Below are positions 34,223 through 43,800 of a stretch of 64,000 nt of DNA, one piece after another (the first letter of the stretch is position 1; every line of letters starts with the position of its first letter). The notes beneath the pieces were generated by a model, which was not told the origin of the DNA, ran no database searches, and saw only the letters and a list, made by a program, of their open reading frames with translations. The position numbers were made by a program, and so were the translations under genes. The stretch lies in contig NZ_KB911585.1 in NCBI RefSeq assembly GCF_000383615.1, positions 96,939 through 160,938 on the forward strand. The letters run 5' to 3'. This DNA is from Streptomyces canus 299MFChir4.1. GTDB lineage: Bacteria > Actinomycetota > Actinomycetes > Streptomycetales > Streptomycetaceae.

Positions 34223-35660
34223 CGTTCAGTGCCGTGTCGTCGACGACGAACGACGTCTGGAGCGTGGAGCCCTCCGTGCCGGTGAACTTGAGGGTGACGG
34301 TCTGGCCGGCGTAGCCCGCCAGGTTGAAGCTGCGCTGGGTGTAAGCGGAGGCCGCGTTGAGGTTCGAGTACGTGGCGAGGGTGCTCAGTACCGTGCCCGA
34401 GCTGTTGAGCACCTGCACCTTGAGGGTGTCGTAGGCGGTGCTGGTGGTGGTCTCGGCGGTGTCGACGTGCAGGTAGAAGCTGAGCGTGGCCGCGGTGCAC
34501 GCGGACGGGACGGTCACCGACTGGGACAGGGTGTCCGTGCGCGCGGAGCCGTAGCCGTCGAGCCAGGCGAACCAGGAGCCGGTGCGGGCGGACTCGCCGC
34601 TGGAATTCGTGAGCACGCCGCTGCTCGCGGTCCAGGTCGAACTGCCCGACTCGAAGCCGCTGTTGCCGAGGAGCTGCGCCGACGTGCAGGTGGAACCGCC
34701 ACCGCCACCGCCCCCGTCGCCGCTGCCGCTCGCTCCGGACAGCCATTCCGTGGCGTTGAGGGCGAGGGCCGCGTTGGTGGCGCCCGAGTCGTTCCAGCCG
34801 TCGTAGAGGGTGTTGCCGGACTGGCCGGTGCCGTCGTCGATGGGTGAGCTGTCGCCCCAGAAGGCGACGCGCCCGCTGCCGAAGGTGCTGGTGGCGAAGA
34901 AGGCGCCGGTGTTGCCCGAGTAACCGGTGCGGTAGAGCAGTCCCTTGACGTTCGCGTTGTCGGCGGGCTTGAGGGTGGCCGTGGTGCCGCTGGCGATGAG
35001 GCTCTTGGTGACGGTGCCGAAGGAGCCGTGCAGGACGGGGTTGCTGCTGTCGCTGATCGCCGAGGGGTAGTCGGAGCTGATGCTCAGCGAGTCGATGGAG
35101 AATCCGAACGGGTCGGTGGAGTCGACGCTGTTGTTGGTCATCAGGTCGTTCAGGATCTCGACCGCGTCCTCACCGTCGTTGTTGCGGTCGGCTCCGGTGT
35201 GGTCGGAGATCATGAAGAGGCCGCCGCCGTTCTTCACGAAGGTCATGATCGCCGTCTTCTCGGCGGTCGTGAAGAGCGTGTTGGGCTCGGGCAGGACCAG
35301 GGTGTCGAAGTTCGACAGGTCGGTGGCGGAGGAGCCGCCGTAGGTGAGGGCGCTCGTCGAGGTCTTGAGGCTGTAGCCGCCGGTCTTCTGGAGGGCGACA
35401 CCCCAGGAGGAGAGGGCGCCGGTCCAGTCGGTCTCGGCGGAGGGCGAGGAGTCCTGGCCCAGCGGGTCGGGCTGGCTGGTGGAGATGATCCAGTCCGCGT
35501 TGCCCGCCGTCTCGGCGTGGGCGTTGTCGAAGAGGATCCGGTGCGGGGTGGCAGCGGCGGCGGGGGTGGCGGTGGCCTGCACGACGACGCCTGCGGCGAC
35601 GAGACCGAGTCCGGCGAGGACGGCGCCGAGTCTGTGGCGGGAAAGGGTGAGCCCGAGCAT
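34215..35660 (-). CDS. Large secreted protein with a C-terminal jelly-roll-like domain
   Basis: A 481-residue exported protein. Residues 1-38 are a Sec signal peptide ending near ATPAAAAT. The next 260 residues ([18 protein letters not shown], then [19 protein letters not shown] and [20 protein letters not shown]) resemble the Rossmann-like, glutamine-amidotransferase-shaped domains seen in secreted Streptomyces hydrolases. A Gly-rich linker of about 10 residues leads to a beta-rich C-terminal domain (about 345-481) that looks like a carbohydrate- or protein-binding jelly roll. The ATG at 35660 has GGAGGT seven bases upstream. No catalytic residues are certain. Confidence 0.82.
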   Translation of the reverse strand: MLGLTLSRHRLGAVLAGLGLVAAGVVVQATATPAAAATPHRILFDNAHAETAGNADWIISTSQPDPLGQDSSPSAETDWTGALSSWGVALQKTGGYSLKTSTSALTYGGSSATDLSNFDTLVLPEPNTLFTTAEKTAIMTFVKNGGGLFMISDHTGADRNNDGEDAVEILNDLMTNNSVDSTDPFGFSIDSLSISSDYPSAISDSSNPVLHGSFGTVTKSLIASGTTATLKPADNANVKGLLYRTGYSGNTGAFFATSTFGSGRVAFWGDSSPIDDGTGQSGNTLYDGWNDSGATNAALALNATEWLSGASGSGDGGGGGGGSTCTSAQLLGNSGFESGSSTWTASSGVLTNSSGESARTGSWFAWLDGYGSARTDTLSQSVTVPSACTAATLSFYLHVDTAETTTSTAYDTLKVQVLNSSGTVLSTLATYSNLNAASAYTQRSFNLAGYAGQTVTLKFTGTEGSTLQTSFVVDDTALNVS

Positions 35661-35795
35661 CCGGCATACCTCCGTGAGGAGTTGGGGAAGGGTGATGCGG
35701 GGACGGGAACTACGCGCATAGACAACGCGATGATTTTGAACGGTACATGACATTCAGATGGCTGAACAGAACCGGTCCGGCCCGCGCGACGAGGA

Positions 35796-35823
35796 TTGAC
35801 CCGGTGTTGACCCAGGGTTTAAT
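35796..35823 (+). promoter_or_regulatory. Possible promoter of the tandem-GNAT gene
   Basis: TTGACC (35796-35801) and TTTAAT (35818-35823) are 16 bases apart in an AT-rich stretch and point to the GNAT gene. A second TTGACC at 35807-35812 overlaps. Confidence 0.35.
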
Positions 35824-35881
35824 CCCGTTGCGGACACCGGGGCTCGACGGCAGGCTTCATGCGCCCGCCGCCCCTCCCTCC

Positions 35882-36778
35882 GTGACGGAGACGCACTTGT
35901 CCCTCGACATCACCCCCCTCGCCGATCCCCGGCCTGCCACCTCCAGCCGCCGTCTGGCCTGGCTGGCCTCCGGGGAGGACGATGTCCCGCTCGGGTCCGC
36001 CTTCCTGCGGCTGTTCACCAAGGAGGGGCAGGAGCACCTCGCCGAACTGCGGCTCGCGGTGCACGGCGCCGAGCGGCGGCGGGGCGTCGGAACCCGGCTT
36101 CTGGAGGCCGCCGTGGACGCGGCGAGGACGGAGCGGCGGCGGTCCGTGATCGCCCAGGCGGAACAGGGCTCCCCCGCCGATCTCTTCCTGGCCGCCCGGG
36201 GCTTCCGGCAGGTCCTGGCGCTCACGTACACCCGGCTCCCGCTGGCCGACGTCGATCGTGCCGCGATCGACGCACTCCTCGAACTGCCTCACCCCGGCTA
36301 CCGGTTGACCGAGTGGGAGGGCACCGTGGCGGACGCGCTGGCGCAGTCGTTCGCCCACTCGCGGCGGGCGATGGACGACATGCCGATGGAGGGGACGGAC
36401 TTCGGCAGGGTCGTCTGGGACGTGGAGCGGGTGGTCGCGGCCGCGGAGGCCGTGGCACAGCGCGGTGAGCTGCTGCACACCGTCGCCGTGGTGGACGCGG
36501 CGAACGGCAGCGTGGTGGGCTTCTCCGAACTGGTCGTGCCCGGCGACGGGTCGGGCGACGGCCAGCACTACGGCACCGCCGTGCTCCCCGAACACCGCGG
36601 GCGTGGCCTCGCCCGCTGGATGAAGGCCGCGGCCGTCCGGCACGCCCTCGAACGGCACCCGGAGCTGGCCGGGCTCCGCACCGACACCGCGGACAGCAAC
36701 AAGCCGATGCTGGCCGTCAACGACTCCCTCGGATACGTGCCGACGCACAAGGCCGTGGAGTACCAGCTCGACCTGTGA
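35882..36778 (+). CDS. Tandem GNAT acetyltransferase
   Basis: A protein of about 298 residues with two GNAT folds. The first (residues of about 1-130) has ERRRGVGTRLLEAAVDAAR, an acetyl-CoA-binding loop, and the second (about 150-298) has LPEHRGRGLARWMKAAAV. Such duplicated GNATs are common in Streptomyces and often resemble mycothiol synthase-type architecture. I placed the start at the GTG at 35882 because the sequence TETHLSLDITPL there looks like the family N-terminus, but there is no clear ribosome site. The GTG at 35804 and the ATG at 35747 are also in frame. The acceptor is unknown. Confidence 0.78.
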   Translation: MTETHLSLDITPLADPRPATSSRRLAWLASGEDDVPLGSAFLRLFTKEGQEHLAELRLAVHGAERRRGVGTRLLEAAVDAARTERRRSVIAQAEQGSPADLFLAARGFRQVLALTYTRLPLADVDRAAIDALLELPHPGYRLTEWEGTVADALAQSFAHSRRAMDDMPMEGTDFGRVVWDVERVVAAAEAVAQRGELLHTVAVVDAANGSVVGFSELVVPGDGSGDGQHYGTAVLPEHRGRGLARWMKAAAVRHALERHPELAGLRTDTADSNKPMLAVNDSLGYVPTHKAVEYQLDL

Positions 36779-37702
36779 TCACCGGGTCGTCGCGGCCCGC
36801 AGCGCGGCCAGACCCTCACGGCCCGAGGGGTACACGGGCGTCCAGCCCAGTTCCCGCTCGGCTTTCCGCGCCGACACCCGCATGCTGGACGCGAACATCG
36901 TGTGCGCGTACGCCATCGGTTTGGTCAGCCACAGGGGCACGGACACCGGCTTCGGCAGCCCGAACTCCGCGGCCACGCACAGCAGATGGGCACGGAAGCC
37001 CATCGGGGTGGGGTCCGCGATGTTGTACGCCTGTCCGGCGCGCCCGTGCTCGACCGCGGCGGCCACCGCGCGGGCCGCGTCCGTGAGTTCCACCCAGGGC
37101 AGGACCCGGCCGTGGTCCGCGGGGGCGGGCAGCTGCCGCTTGCGCAGCAGAGGCAGCAGGGCGTCGGTGCCGCCGGGGCCGTAGAAGAGGCCGAACCGGA
37201 GCGCGACGCCTTCCAACCCGGTTGTCCCAAAGGTGAGTTGCTCCTTGGTCCGCATGCCCGCGAGATGCCGCTCCAGTTCCGGGTCGGTGCCGCGCGGGCC
37301 GAACTCGTCGTCCTCGGTGATCGGTTGGTCGCCGAAGTCGCCGTAGCCGTATCCGAAGACCATCGACTCGGTGACGAGACGGCGTGCTCCGGTGGCCCGG
37401 GCCGCCTCGATCAGATGGGCGGTGCCCTCCGTGCGCAGGGCATCGGTGGCGTACATGTCGCGGTGGCGCACGGGCGGCTTGCGCAGGGCCGTCGCCGCGT
37501 GGACGACCGTGTCGAAGTGCTGTCCGTCCACGGCCCGCAGCAGGGCGTCGCGGTCCATGAGGTCGGCGCGCACGCCGTTGCCCTCGCCCCGGCCCAGTCC
37601 GGTGACCTTGTGCCCCGCGTCGGTCAGGGCCCTGGCGATGTGGCGGCCGAGGACACCGCTCGCGCCGGCGAGGAGGATGTTCTGGTGCTGGTTCGTCGTC
37701 AT
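36779..37702 (-). CDS. NAD(P)-dependent epimerase/dehydratase family protein
   Basis: A 307-residue extended short-chain dehydrogenase. The Rossmann motif LLAGASGVLGRHIARAL is near the N-terminus and the classical Tyr-x-x-x-Lys pair does not appear clearly; ESMVFGYGYGDFG lies where the active-site loop is expected. FGLFYGPGGTDALLP and AYNIADPTPMGF mark the substrate-binding half. The stop codon abuts that of the convergent GNAT gene directly. The ATG at 37702 is supported by the family N-terminus, with only a weak ribosome site. Its substrate, a sugar nucleotide or other hydroxy compound, is unknown. Confidence 0.85.
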   Translation of the reverse strand: MTTNQHQNILLAGASGVLGRHIARALTDAGHKVTGLGRGEGNGVRADLMDRDALLRAVDGQHFDTVVHAATALRKPPVRHRDMYATDALRTEGTAHLIEAARATGARRLVTESMVFGYGYGDFGDQPITEDDEFGPRGTDPELERHLAGMRTKEQLTFGTTGLEGVALRFGLFYGPGGTDALLPLLRKRQLPAPADHGRVLPWVELTDAARAVAAAVEHGRAGQAYNIADPTPMGFRAHLLCVAAEFGLPKPVSVPLWLTKPMAYAHTMFASSMRVSARKAERELGWTPVYPSGREGLAALRAATTR

Positions 37703-37755
37703 ACCGGTGGGACGGATCGGGCGGCCCCGGATGTGACATCCCGGCCCACTGAGCT

Positions 37756-38532
37756 CTACGGGTGGTACACGTGCGGCTGCGTGATCGACAGCGGCTCGAA
37801 CCCGAGGCGTTCCAGGATCGGGCGGCTCGTGGCCAGCGCGTCGACCTGGAGGTAGCGGTATCCCCGCTCCACGGCGGCGCGGGCGCGGTGCGCGACCAGT
37901 GCGCGGTAGATGCCCCGGCCGCGCCAGCCCTCGACGGTGCCCCCGCCCCACAGGCCGGCGAAGCGGGTGCCGGGCACGAGCTCCATGCGGGCCGCGCTGA
38001 CCGGCTCGTCCCCGGCGAGCGCGACGACCGCGACCACGGTGTCGGGCTCGTCCCGCAGCCGGGCGAGCAGCTGGTGCCGCAGCCGGGTGCTGTCGGTGCC
38101 GAAGGCCTTCTCGTGCACGTCCGCCACGAGGTGGACGCCGGCCTGGTCGGTGACCGGCAGGAAGCGGATTCCCTCGGGCGGCTCGACGTCCAGGGTGAGG
38201 TCGGCGACCTCGGCGATCATCAGCGTCTCCTCGGGCTCGGGGGTGAACCCGGCGGCCCGCAGCCGCTCTCCCAGGTCGACGGGCAGGTCGTGCCCGTACA
38301 GCTTCCACTCGAACTCGCGGCCGAGCCCGGTGTAGTACGCGATCTGCTCGGCGATCGCCCGGTCGGCGCTCGCCTCGTCCAGGTCGGACCAGACGACTCC
38401 GTTCCAGCCGTGCTCGGCGGCGACCTGGCGGACCACCCTGCCGACCCGCTCGACACGGGCACCGGGACCGTCCGGCTGGGCGCCTTCGCGCATGTTCCGG
38501 TCATACAGGGCGAGTACCGCGACATGATCCAT
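37756..38532 (-). CDS. GNAT-family acetyltransferase
   Basis: A 258-residue acetyltransferase with an N-terminal domain of about 120 residues (DHVAVLALYDRNMREGA, then ADRAIAEQIAYYTGLG) and a C-terminal GNAT fold. The acetyl-CoA loop is WRGRGIYRALVAHRARAAVE, and the terminal LQVDALATSRPILERLGFE is the classical final GNAT block. It is co-directional with the epimerase gene 53 bases downstream. Target unknown. Confidence 0.85.
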   Translation of the reverse strand: MDHVAVLALYDRNMREGAQPDGPGARVERVGRVVRQVAAEHGWNGVVWSDLDEASADRAIAEQIAYYTGLGREFEWKLYGHDLPVDLGERLRAAGFTPEPEETLMIAEVADLTLDVEPPEGIRFLPVTDQAGVHLVADVHEKAFGTDSTRLRHQLLARLRDEPDTVVAVVALAGDEPVSAARMELVPGTRFAGLWGGGTVEGWRGRGIYRALVAHRARAAVERGYRYLQVDALATSRPILERLGFEPLSITQPHVYHP

Positions 38533-38573
38533 GGGCTCACTTCATCACCCGGAGTTCTTTGCGGCAATGCCGT

Positions 38574-38951
38574 TTACGGCCGTCCGGCCTCCGCGCGCAC
38601 CGCCGCCAGGTAGCCGCTGAGCCGGTCGCGGTTGCGGGCCAGGCAGTCGATCCGGGCCTGGATGCGGTCGACGTGGGCCTCCAGGAGGGCGGCCGTCTCC
38701 GGGGTCAGGTGCTGGGGCGGCAGCAGGATCTCCTCCGGCGCCGACAGGTACGGCAGGATCGTGCGGATCATCTCCGTGGTCAGGCCGGAGTCCAGCAGTC
38801 CGCGGATCTGCTGGACGTCCCGGACCGCCGCCTCGCCGTAGGCGCGGTAGCCGTTGTCGGCCCGTTCGGGGTGGAGCAGGTCCTGCTCCTCGTAGTAGCG
38901 CAGCAGCCTGGTGGGGACTCCGGTACGGCGGGACAGTTCACCGATTCTCAT
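38574..38951 (-). CDS. MerR-family transcriptional regulator
   Basis: A 125-residue regulator: winged helix-turn-helix at residues 1-65 (MRIGELSRRTGVPTRLLRYY) and a coiled-coil dimer helix at about 80-120 (LEAHVDRIQARIDCLARNRD). There is no obvious Cys-rich metal loop, so it is more like the drug-responsive or general subgroup than the mercury type. The ATG at 38951 has GGGAG upstream. It is divergent from an MFS exporter, with a perfect palindrome in between that matches MerR-operator geometry, so it very probably controls that transporter and itself. Confidence 0.88.
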   Translation of the reverse strand: MRIGELSRRTGVPTRLLRYYEEQDLLHPERADNGYRAYGEAAVRDVQQIRGLLDSGLTTEMIRTILPYLSAPEEILLPPQHLTPETAALLEAHVDRIQARIDCLARNRDRLSGYLAAVRAEAGRP

Positions 38952-38974
38952 GACGCGCTCCCGGCTCGCCCTTG

Positions 38975-38994
38975 CCTTCACACTGATGTGAAGG
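38975..38994. promoter_or_regulatory. MerR operator-like palindrome
   Basis: CCTTCACACTGATGTGAAGG is a palindrome with 8-bp arms (38975-38982 and 38987-38994) around CTGA. It lies 24 bases from the MerR start and 15 bases from the MFS start, the classical position of a MerR-family operator between divergent genes. Confidence 0.75.
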
Positions 38995-39009
38995 TCCGAG
39001 CATGGTCGC

Positions 39010-40215
39010 ATGTCCACCCTCTCCCCGGCCAAGGGCACGGCCCTGTCCGCGTCCGCCCCGCTGCCGTGGTCCGGGCTCCTCGCCCTGTCGACGGCCGCCT
39101 TCACCGCTGTGCTGACGGAGCTGCTGCCGGCGGGCCTGCTGCCCAGCATGGCCCCGTCCCTGGGCGTCTCCGAGGCCCGGATCGGTTTCCTCGTCACCGG
39201 GTACGCGGCCGCGTCCTTCGCCGCCGCCGTCCCGCTCACGGCGCTGCTGCGCGGGCTGCCGCGCCGGCCGGTGCTCATCGGCGCTCTGCTCGGCTTCGCG
39301 GTGAGCAACGCGGTGGTGGCACTGTCCTCGTCGTACCCCCTGACGTTCGCCGCGCGGGTGGTGGCCGGGTGCATGGGCGGGATCCTCTGGGCGATGCTCG
39401 CCGGGTACGCGGCCCGGATGGTGCCGGCCGCGCGGCGCGGCCGGGCGATCGCGATCGTGCTCGCCGGGATCACCCTCGCCCTGTCCCTGGGCGTCCCGGC
39501 CGGTACGGCGCTGGCCGGGGCGGTGGGCTGGCGCACGGCGTTCGGGCTGCCGGCCGGGCTCGCGGTGCTGTTGGTGGGCTGGGTGCGGTGGCGGGTGCCC
39601 GGTGTGCCGGGCGAGGCGTCGCACGCGCGTGTGCCGCTCGTCCGGGTCGCCGCGCTGCCGGGCGTCCCCGCCGTCCTGTGCGTCACGCTGTTCCTGCTGG
39701 TGGGGCACCAGACGATCTACACGTATGTCGCGCCGTTCGCGGCGCAGGCCGGCTTCGGCCGTACCGGAGTGGTCCTGCTGGTGTTCGGAGCGGCGACGGT
39801 GGTGGGGGTCTGGGTCACCGGGATGCTGGTGGACCGGCATCCGCGGTCGGCGCTGCTCGGCGCGCTGGGGCTGTGCGCGGCCGTGATGCCCGTGCTGGGG
39901 CTGGCCGCCGGGGTGCCGGGCGTCCTGCTGGTCGCGGTCGCCGTGTGGGGCGTCGCTTTCGGGGGCGCGCCGACGCTGATCCAGACGGCGCTGGTCGACG
40001 CCTCGGGCCCGGAGCGGGCGGACGCGGCCACGTCGTTGCAGACCACGGTGTACAACGCCGGGATCGCGACGGGTTCGCTGACCGGCGGGGTGGTGCTGGC
40101 GGACCTGGGTGCGGGCGCCCTGCCGTGGACGGCGCTTCCGCTGGTCGTGATGGCCCTCGGGGTGGTCGGCCTCGGCAGGCGAAACGCGTTTCCGCAGAGG
40201 CGGGGATGCTCCTAG
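39010..40215 (+). CDS. MFS transporter, DHA1-like (drug/metabolite efflux)
   Basis: A 401-residue integral membrane protein with twelve predicted helices, of the major facilitator superfamily (AraJ/NepI-like). TELLPAGLLPSMAPSLGVSE is the typical first-loop region of this exporter group, and GYAARMVPAARRGRAIAIV lies in the cytoplasmic loop between helices 4 and 5. It is likely a proton-driven exporter of drugs or nucleosides. Divergent from the MerR gene with a shared operator, so expression is probably induced by a substrate or by stress. Confidence 0.88.
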   Translation: MSTLSPAKGTALSASAPLPWSGLLALSTAAFTAVLTELLPAGLLPSMAPSLGVSEARIGFLVTGYAAASFAAAVPLTALLRGLPRRPVLIGALLGFAVSNAVVALSSSYPLTFAARVVAGCMGGILWAMLAGYAARMVPAARRGRAIAIVLAGITLALSLGVPAGTALAGAVGWRTAFGLPAGLAVLLVGWVRWRVPGVPGEASHARVPLVRVAALPGVPAVLCVTLFLLVGHQTIYTYVAPFAAQAGFGRTGVVLLVFGAATVVGVWVTGMLVDRHPRSALLGALGLCAAVMPVLGLAAGVPGVLLVAVAVWGVAFGGAPTLIQTALVDASGPERADAATSLQTTVYNAGIATGSLTGGVVLADLGAGALPWTALPLVVMALGVVGLGRRNAFPQRRGCS

Positions 40216-40224
40216 GCTCATGGC

Positions 40225-40704
40225 ATGGTTGTGAAGGACACCGAACTGTCGTATCTGCGCCGCTGCGTCGAGCTGGCGGCCGAGGCGCTGGAGGCCGGGG
40301 ACGAACCGTTCGGCTCGGTCCTGGTGAGCGCCGGGGGCGAGATCCTCGCCGAGGACCACAACCGCGTGGCCTCCGGTGACCGCACCCGGCATCCCGAGTT
40401 CGAACTGGCCCGCTGGGCGGCGGCGCACATGACCCCGGAGGAGCGGGCCACGGCCACCGTGTACACGTCCGGAGAGCACTGCCCGATGTGCGCCGCCGCG
40501 CACGCCTGGGTGGGCCTCGGACGCATCGTGTACGTCGCCTCGTCCGAGCAACTGGCCGATTGGCTGAGCCAGTTGGGCGTGTCGGCGCCACCGGTGCGGA
40601 CCCTGCCGGTCAACGAGGTCGCGCCCGGTGTGGTCGTGGAGGGCCCGGTGCCCGAGTTCACGGAGCGTGTACGGCGGTTGCACCATCGGTTCCACCGGCG
40701 CTGA
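40225..40704 (+). CDS. Nucleoside deaminase (guanine/cytidine-type) family protein
   Basis: A 159-residue zinc-dependent deaminase. The zinc and proton-shuttle motifs read HPEFELARW (in place of HAE) and HCPMCAAAH (PCxxC-type), both present and in order, with the N-terminal AAEALEAGDEPFGSV. It probably deaminates a purine base or nucleoside; tRNA-specific deaminases normally keep HAE, so free guanine or an adenine derivative is more likely. It starts 9 bases after the MFS stop and may be co-transcribed with the exporter. About 116 bases separate it from the large fusion gene. Confidence 0.85.
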   Translation: MVVKDTELSYLRRCVELAAEALEAGDEPFGSVLVSAGGEILAEDHNRVASGDRTRHPEFELARWAAAHMTPEERATATVYTSGEHCPMCAAAHAWVGLGRIVYVASSEQLADWLSQLGVSAPPVRTLPVNEVAPGVVVEGPVPEFTERVRRLHHRFHRR

Positions 40705-40820
40705 CACCCGATCTCCCGGGATGCAGCAACCTGTCCCCGGTGCCTACGATCGAAAAGGATCCCGGGACCTGGTCGGGGCCCCGGTCTCCTCCAACGGCCA
40801 GTGGGGGGAGGCGCTTGCCC

Positions 40821-43800
40821 GTGCAGTCCGCACGTCGTCCGATGGCCGTCCACGTCGTTCTGGTCGCCGTCGCCACCGTCGTCTACATGACGGTTCCCGC
40901 CGCGCGCACACCGATGTGGGCCTTTATCGGACTCACCGGCGTCTGCGCCGTGCTCGTCGGCATCCGGCTGCACCGGCCCGCCCACCGCTGGCCCTGGTGG
41001 GTACTGGCGGCCGGCCTGCTCACCTTCATCACGGGCGACACGTACTACAACGTCATGGAGGAGTACTTCGCCGCCTCCAACCCCTTCCCCTCCCCCGCCG
41101 ACGCCTTCTACCTCGCCACCTACCCGCTCTTCGCGACCGGCCTGTACGGTCTCATCCGCTACCGCTGGGCGGCCAACGACCTGCCCAGCCTGCTCGACGC
41201 ACTGATCTTCACCGCGGGGCTCGCCCTGCCGGTGTGGGTGTACCTGGTCCAGCCGCTCGCCGAGGCGGAGGGCCTGACCTGGCAGCAGCGGGCCATCAGC
41301 ATCGCCTACCCCCTCGGTGACGTGCTGGTCCTGGCCCTGCTGGCCCGGTTGCTGACCCCGAACCCGGTCGACCGCAACAACCGGTCGGTCCAGCTGCTGG
41401 TGGTCGGCACGGTGACCCTGCTCGGCTTCGACATCGCCTACGGCATCCTCCAGCTCAACTCCCTGTGGCAGGCCGGCACCCTGCTGGACTCCGGGTGGAT
41501 CGTCTTCTACACGGCCTGGGGCCTGGCCGCGCTGCACCCCTCGATGGCCGCGCTCACCGCCGCCGTACCCCAGAAGCGGGAACCTCTTCCGCCGCCCCAC
41601 CGGCTCATCACGCTGGCGGCGGTCACCCTGATCGCCCCGGGGATCCTGCTGTACGGGGCGGTCAGCCACCGGGACCACCACGCGGTGGTGATCGGCGCCT
41701 TCTCGGCCGCGCTGTTCCTGCTGGTCATCCTGCGACTGGCGGGCATGGTCGTGGCCCACCGGGGCGCCATGGCCCGTGAACTGGCCCTGCGCCGGGCGGC
41801 CGGATCGCTGGTGTCCGCGTTCCGGCAGCAGGACGTCGTACGCAGCTGCGAGGCGGCCGTCAGCATGTTCCTGGGGCCGGCGGTCCAGCACCGGACCCTG
41901 CTGCTGTCGGCCGAGCAGGCCGCGCCCCTGCGGCCCCGCGAGGCCCGCCGAGTGGCCCCCGCGGACCTCGGCCCCGACATCGCGGCGCGGCTGGACGGAC
42001 TGCCGGCCGTCCAGGTGTGCCCCATGACCTCGCCCGACCGCCCCGCCACCCAGGACCCCGGCGTCCTGCTGGTCGCCGGCCCTCCGGCTCTGCTCGCCGA
42101 GACACGCGGCTCCCTGGAGATCCTCGCCTCCCACGCCGGGCTCGCCATGGAACGGGTCCTGCTGCGCCAGGAGGTGATCCGCCGGGAGAACGAGGCCTAC
42201 TTCCGCACCCTGGTGCGCAACACCTCCGACGTCATCCTGATCGTCGAGGACGACGACACCGTCCGGTACGCCAGTCCCTCCGCCGCCGCCCTGTTCGGTA
42301 CCGCGGACCTCATCGGCGCGTCGCTGCCGGGCCTGGTCGATCCCCGGGACCGGCAACGGGCCGCCCGTGAGCTGACCGCCGTCCGCCACCACGGGCCGCG
42401 TGTCTCCCACGACCACTGGTGGGTGCGGCACCGGACCGGGCGGGTGGAGGTGGAGGTGCGCTGCAGCGACTTCCGGGACGAGCGGACCGTGGCCGGCCTG
42501 GTGGTCACCCTGCGCGACGTGACCGAGCAGCGCAGGCTGGAGCACGAGCTGACGCAGCGCGCCTTCCACGACGCGCTGACCGGTCTGCCCAACCGGACGC
42601 TGCTCCTGGAGCGGATAGAACGCGCCCTGCTGCGCGGCCGCCGCGAGTCGTCCCTGACCTGTCTGCTCTTCATCGACCTCGACGACTTCAAGGAAGTCAA
42701 CGACACCATGGGGCACTCGGCGGGCGACCACCTCCTGCTCGACGTCGGCAACCGGCTGACCCGCACCCTCAGGCGCACCGACACCGCGGCCCGGCTCGGC
42801 GGCGACGAGTTCGCCGTACTGATGGAGGACGCCCGGGAGCCGCTCGACGCAGAACTGCTGGCGGCACAGGTGGTGCAGACGCTCACCAGACCGTTCGTGC
42901 TCGGCGACGAGACGGTCACCGTCTCGGCCAGCGTGGGCGTGGCCACGGCCCGCGACAGCACCGACGCCGAGGAACTGCTCGGTCACGCCGACCTCGCGCT
43001 GTACGCGGCCAAGGCGGCGGGCAAACGCCAGTGGCGGCGCTTCCAGCCGATGCTGCACGCCCGCATGGTCGAGCGGCACGATCTGCAGAGCAGGCTCGCC
43101 CGGGCGGTCGCCGCGCAGGAGTTCACCCTGCGCTACCAGCCCGTCGTGGACATCGACGCGGGCGAGTTGGTCGGCTTCGAGGCGCTGGTGCGCTGGCCGC
43201 AGGCACCGCACCAGCCCGTCTCGCCCGAGCAGTTCATCAGCCTGGCCGAGGAGACCGGGCACATCGCCCCGCTGGGCTCGTGGGTGCTGGCGAACGCGGT
43301 CGGCGACGTCGCGGGCCTGCAACAGGTGCCCGGGCCGGCGGCTCCGCCGTACGTGAGTGTGAACGTGTCCGCGCGCCAGTTCCGCGACGCCGGGTTCGTG
43401 GACCAGGTCGGCCGGGCGCTGCAGACCCCCGGGCTCGCCCCGGGGTCGCTTCAGCTGGAGCTGACGGAGACGGTGCTGCTGCGCCGGGACGCCCAGATCC
43501 AGGCGGTGCTGGAGACCCTCAAGGAGCTGGGGGTGCACATCGCGGTCGACGACTTCGGCACGGGGTTCTCCTCGCTGCGCTATCTGCGGGACTTCCCCGT
43601 CGACGTGCTGAAGATCGACAAGACGTACATCGACGACATCACGCGCGACGCCCGGCAGGTCGCCCTCGTCGAGGGCATCGTCCGCATCGCCGACACGCTC
43701 GGGCTGCAGGTGATCGCGGAGGGCATCGAGGCTCCGGCGCAGCGGGACATGCTGGCCGCGATGGGGTGCCGGTTCGGGCAGGGCTTCCTGTTCGCCCGGC

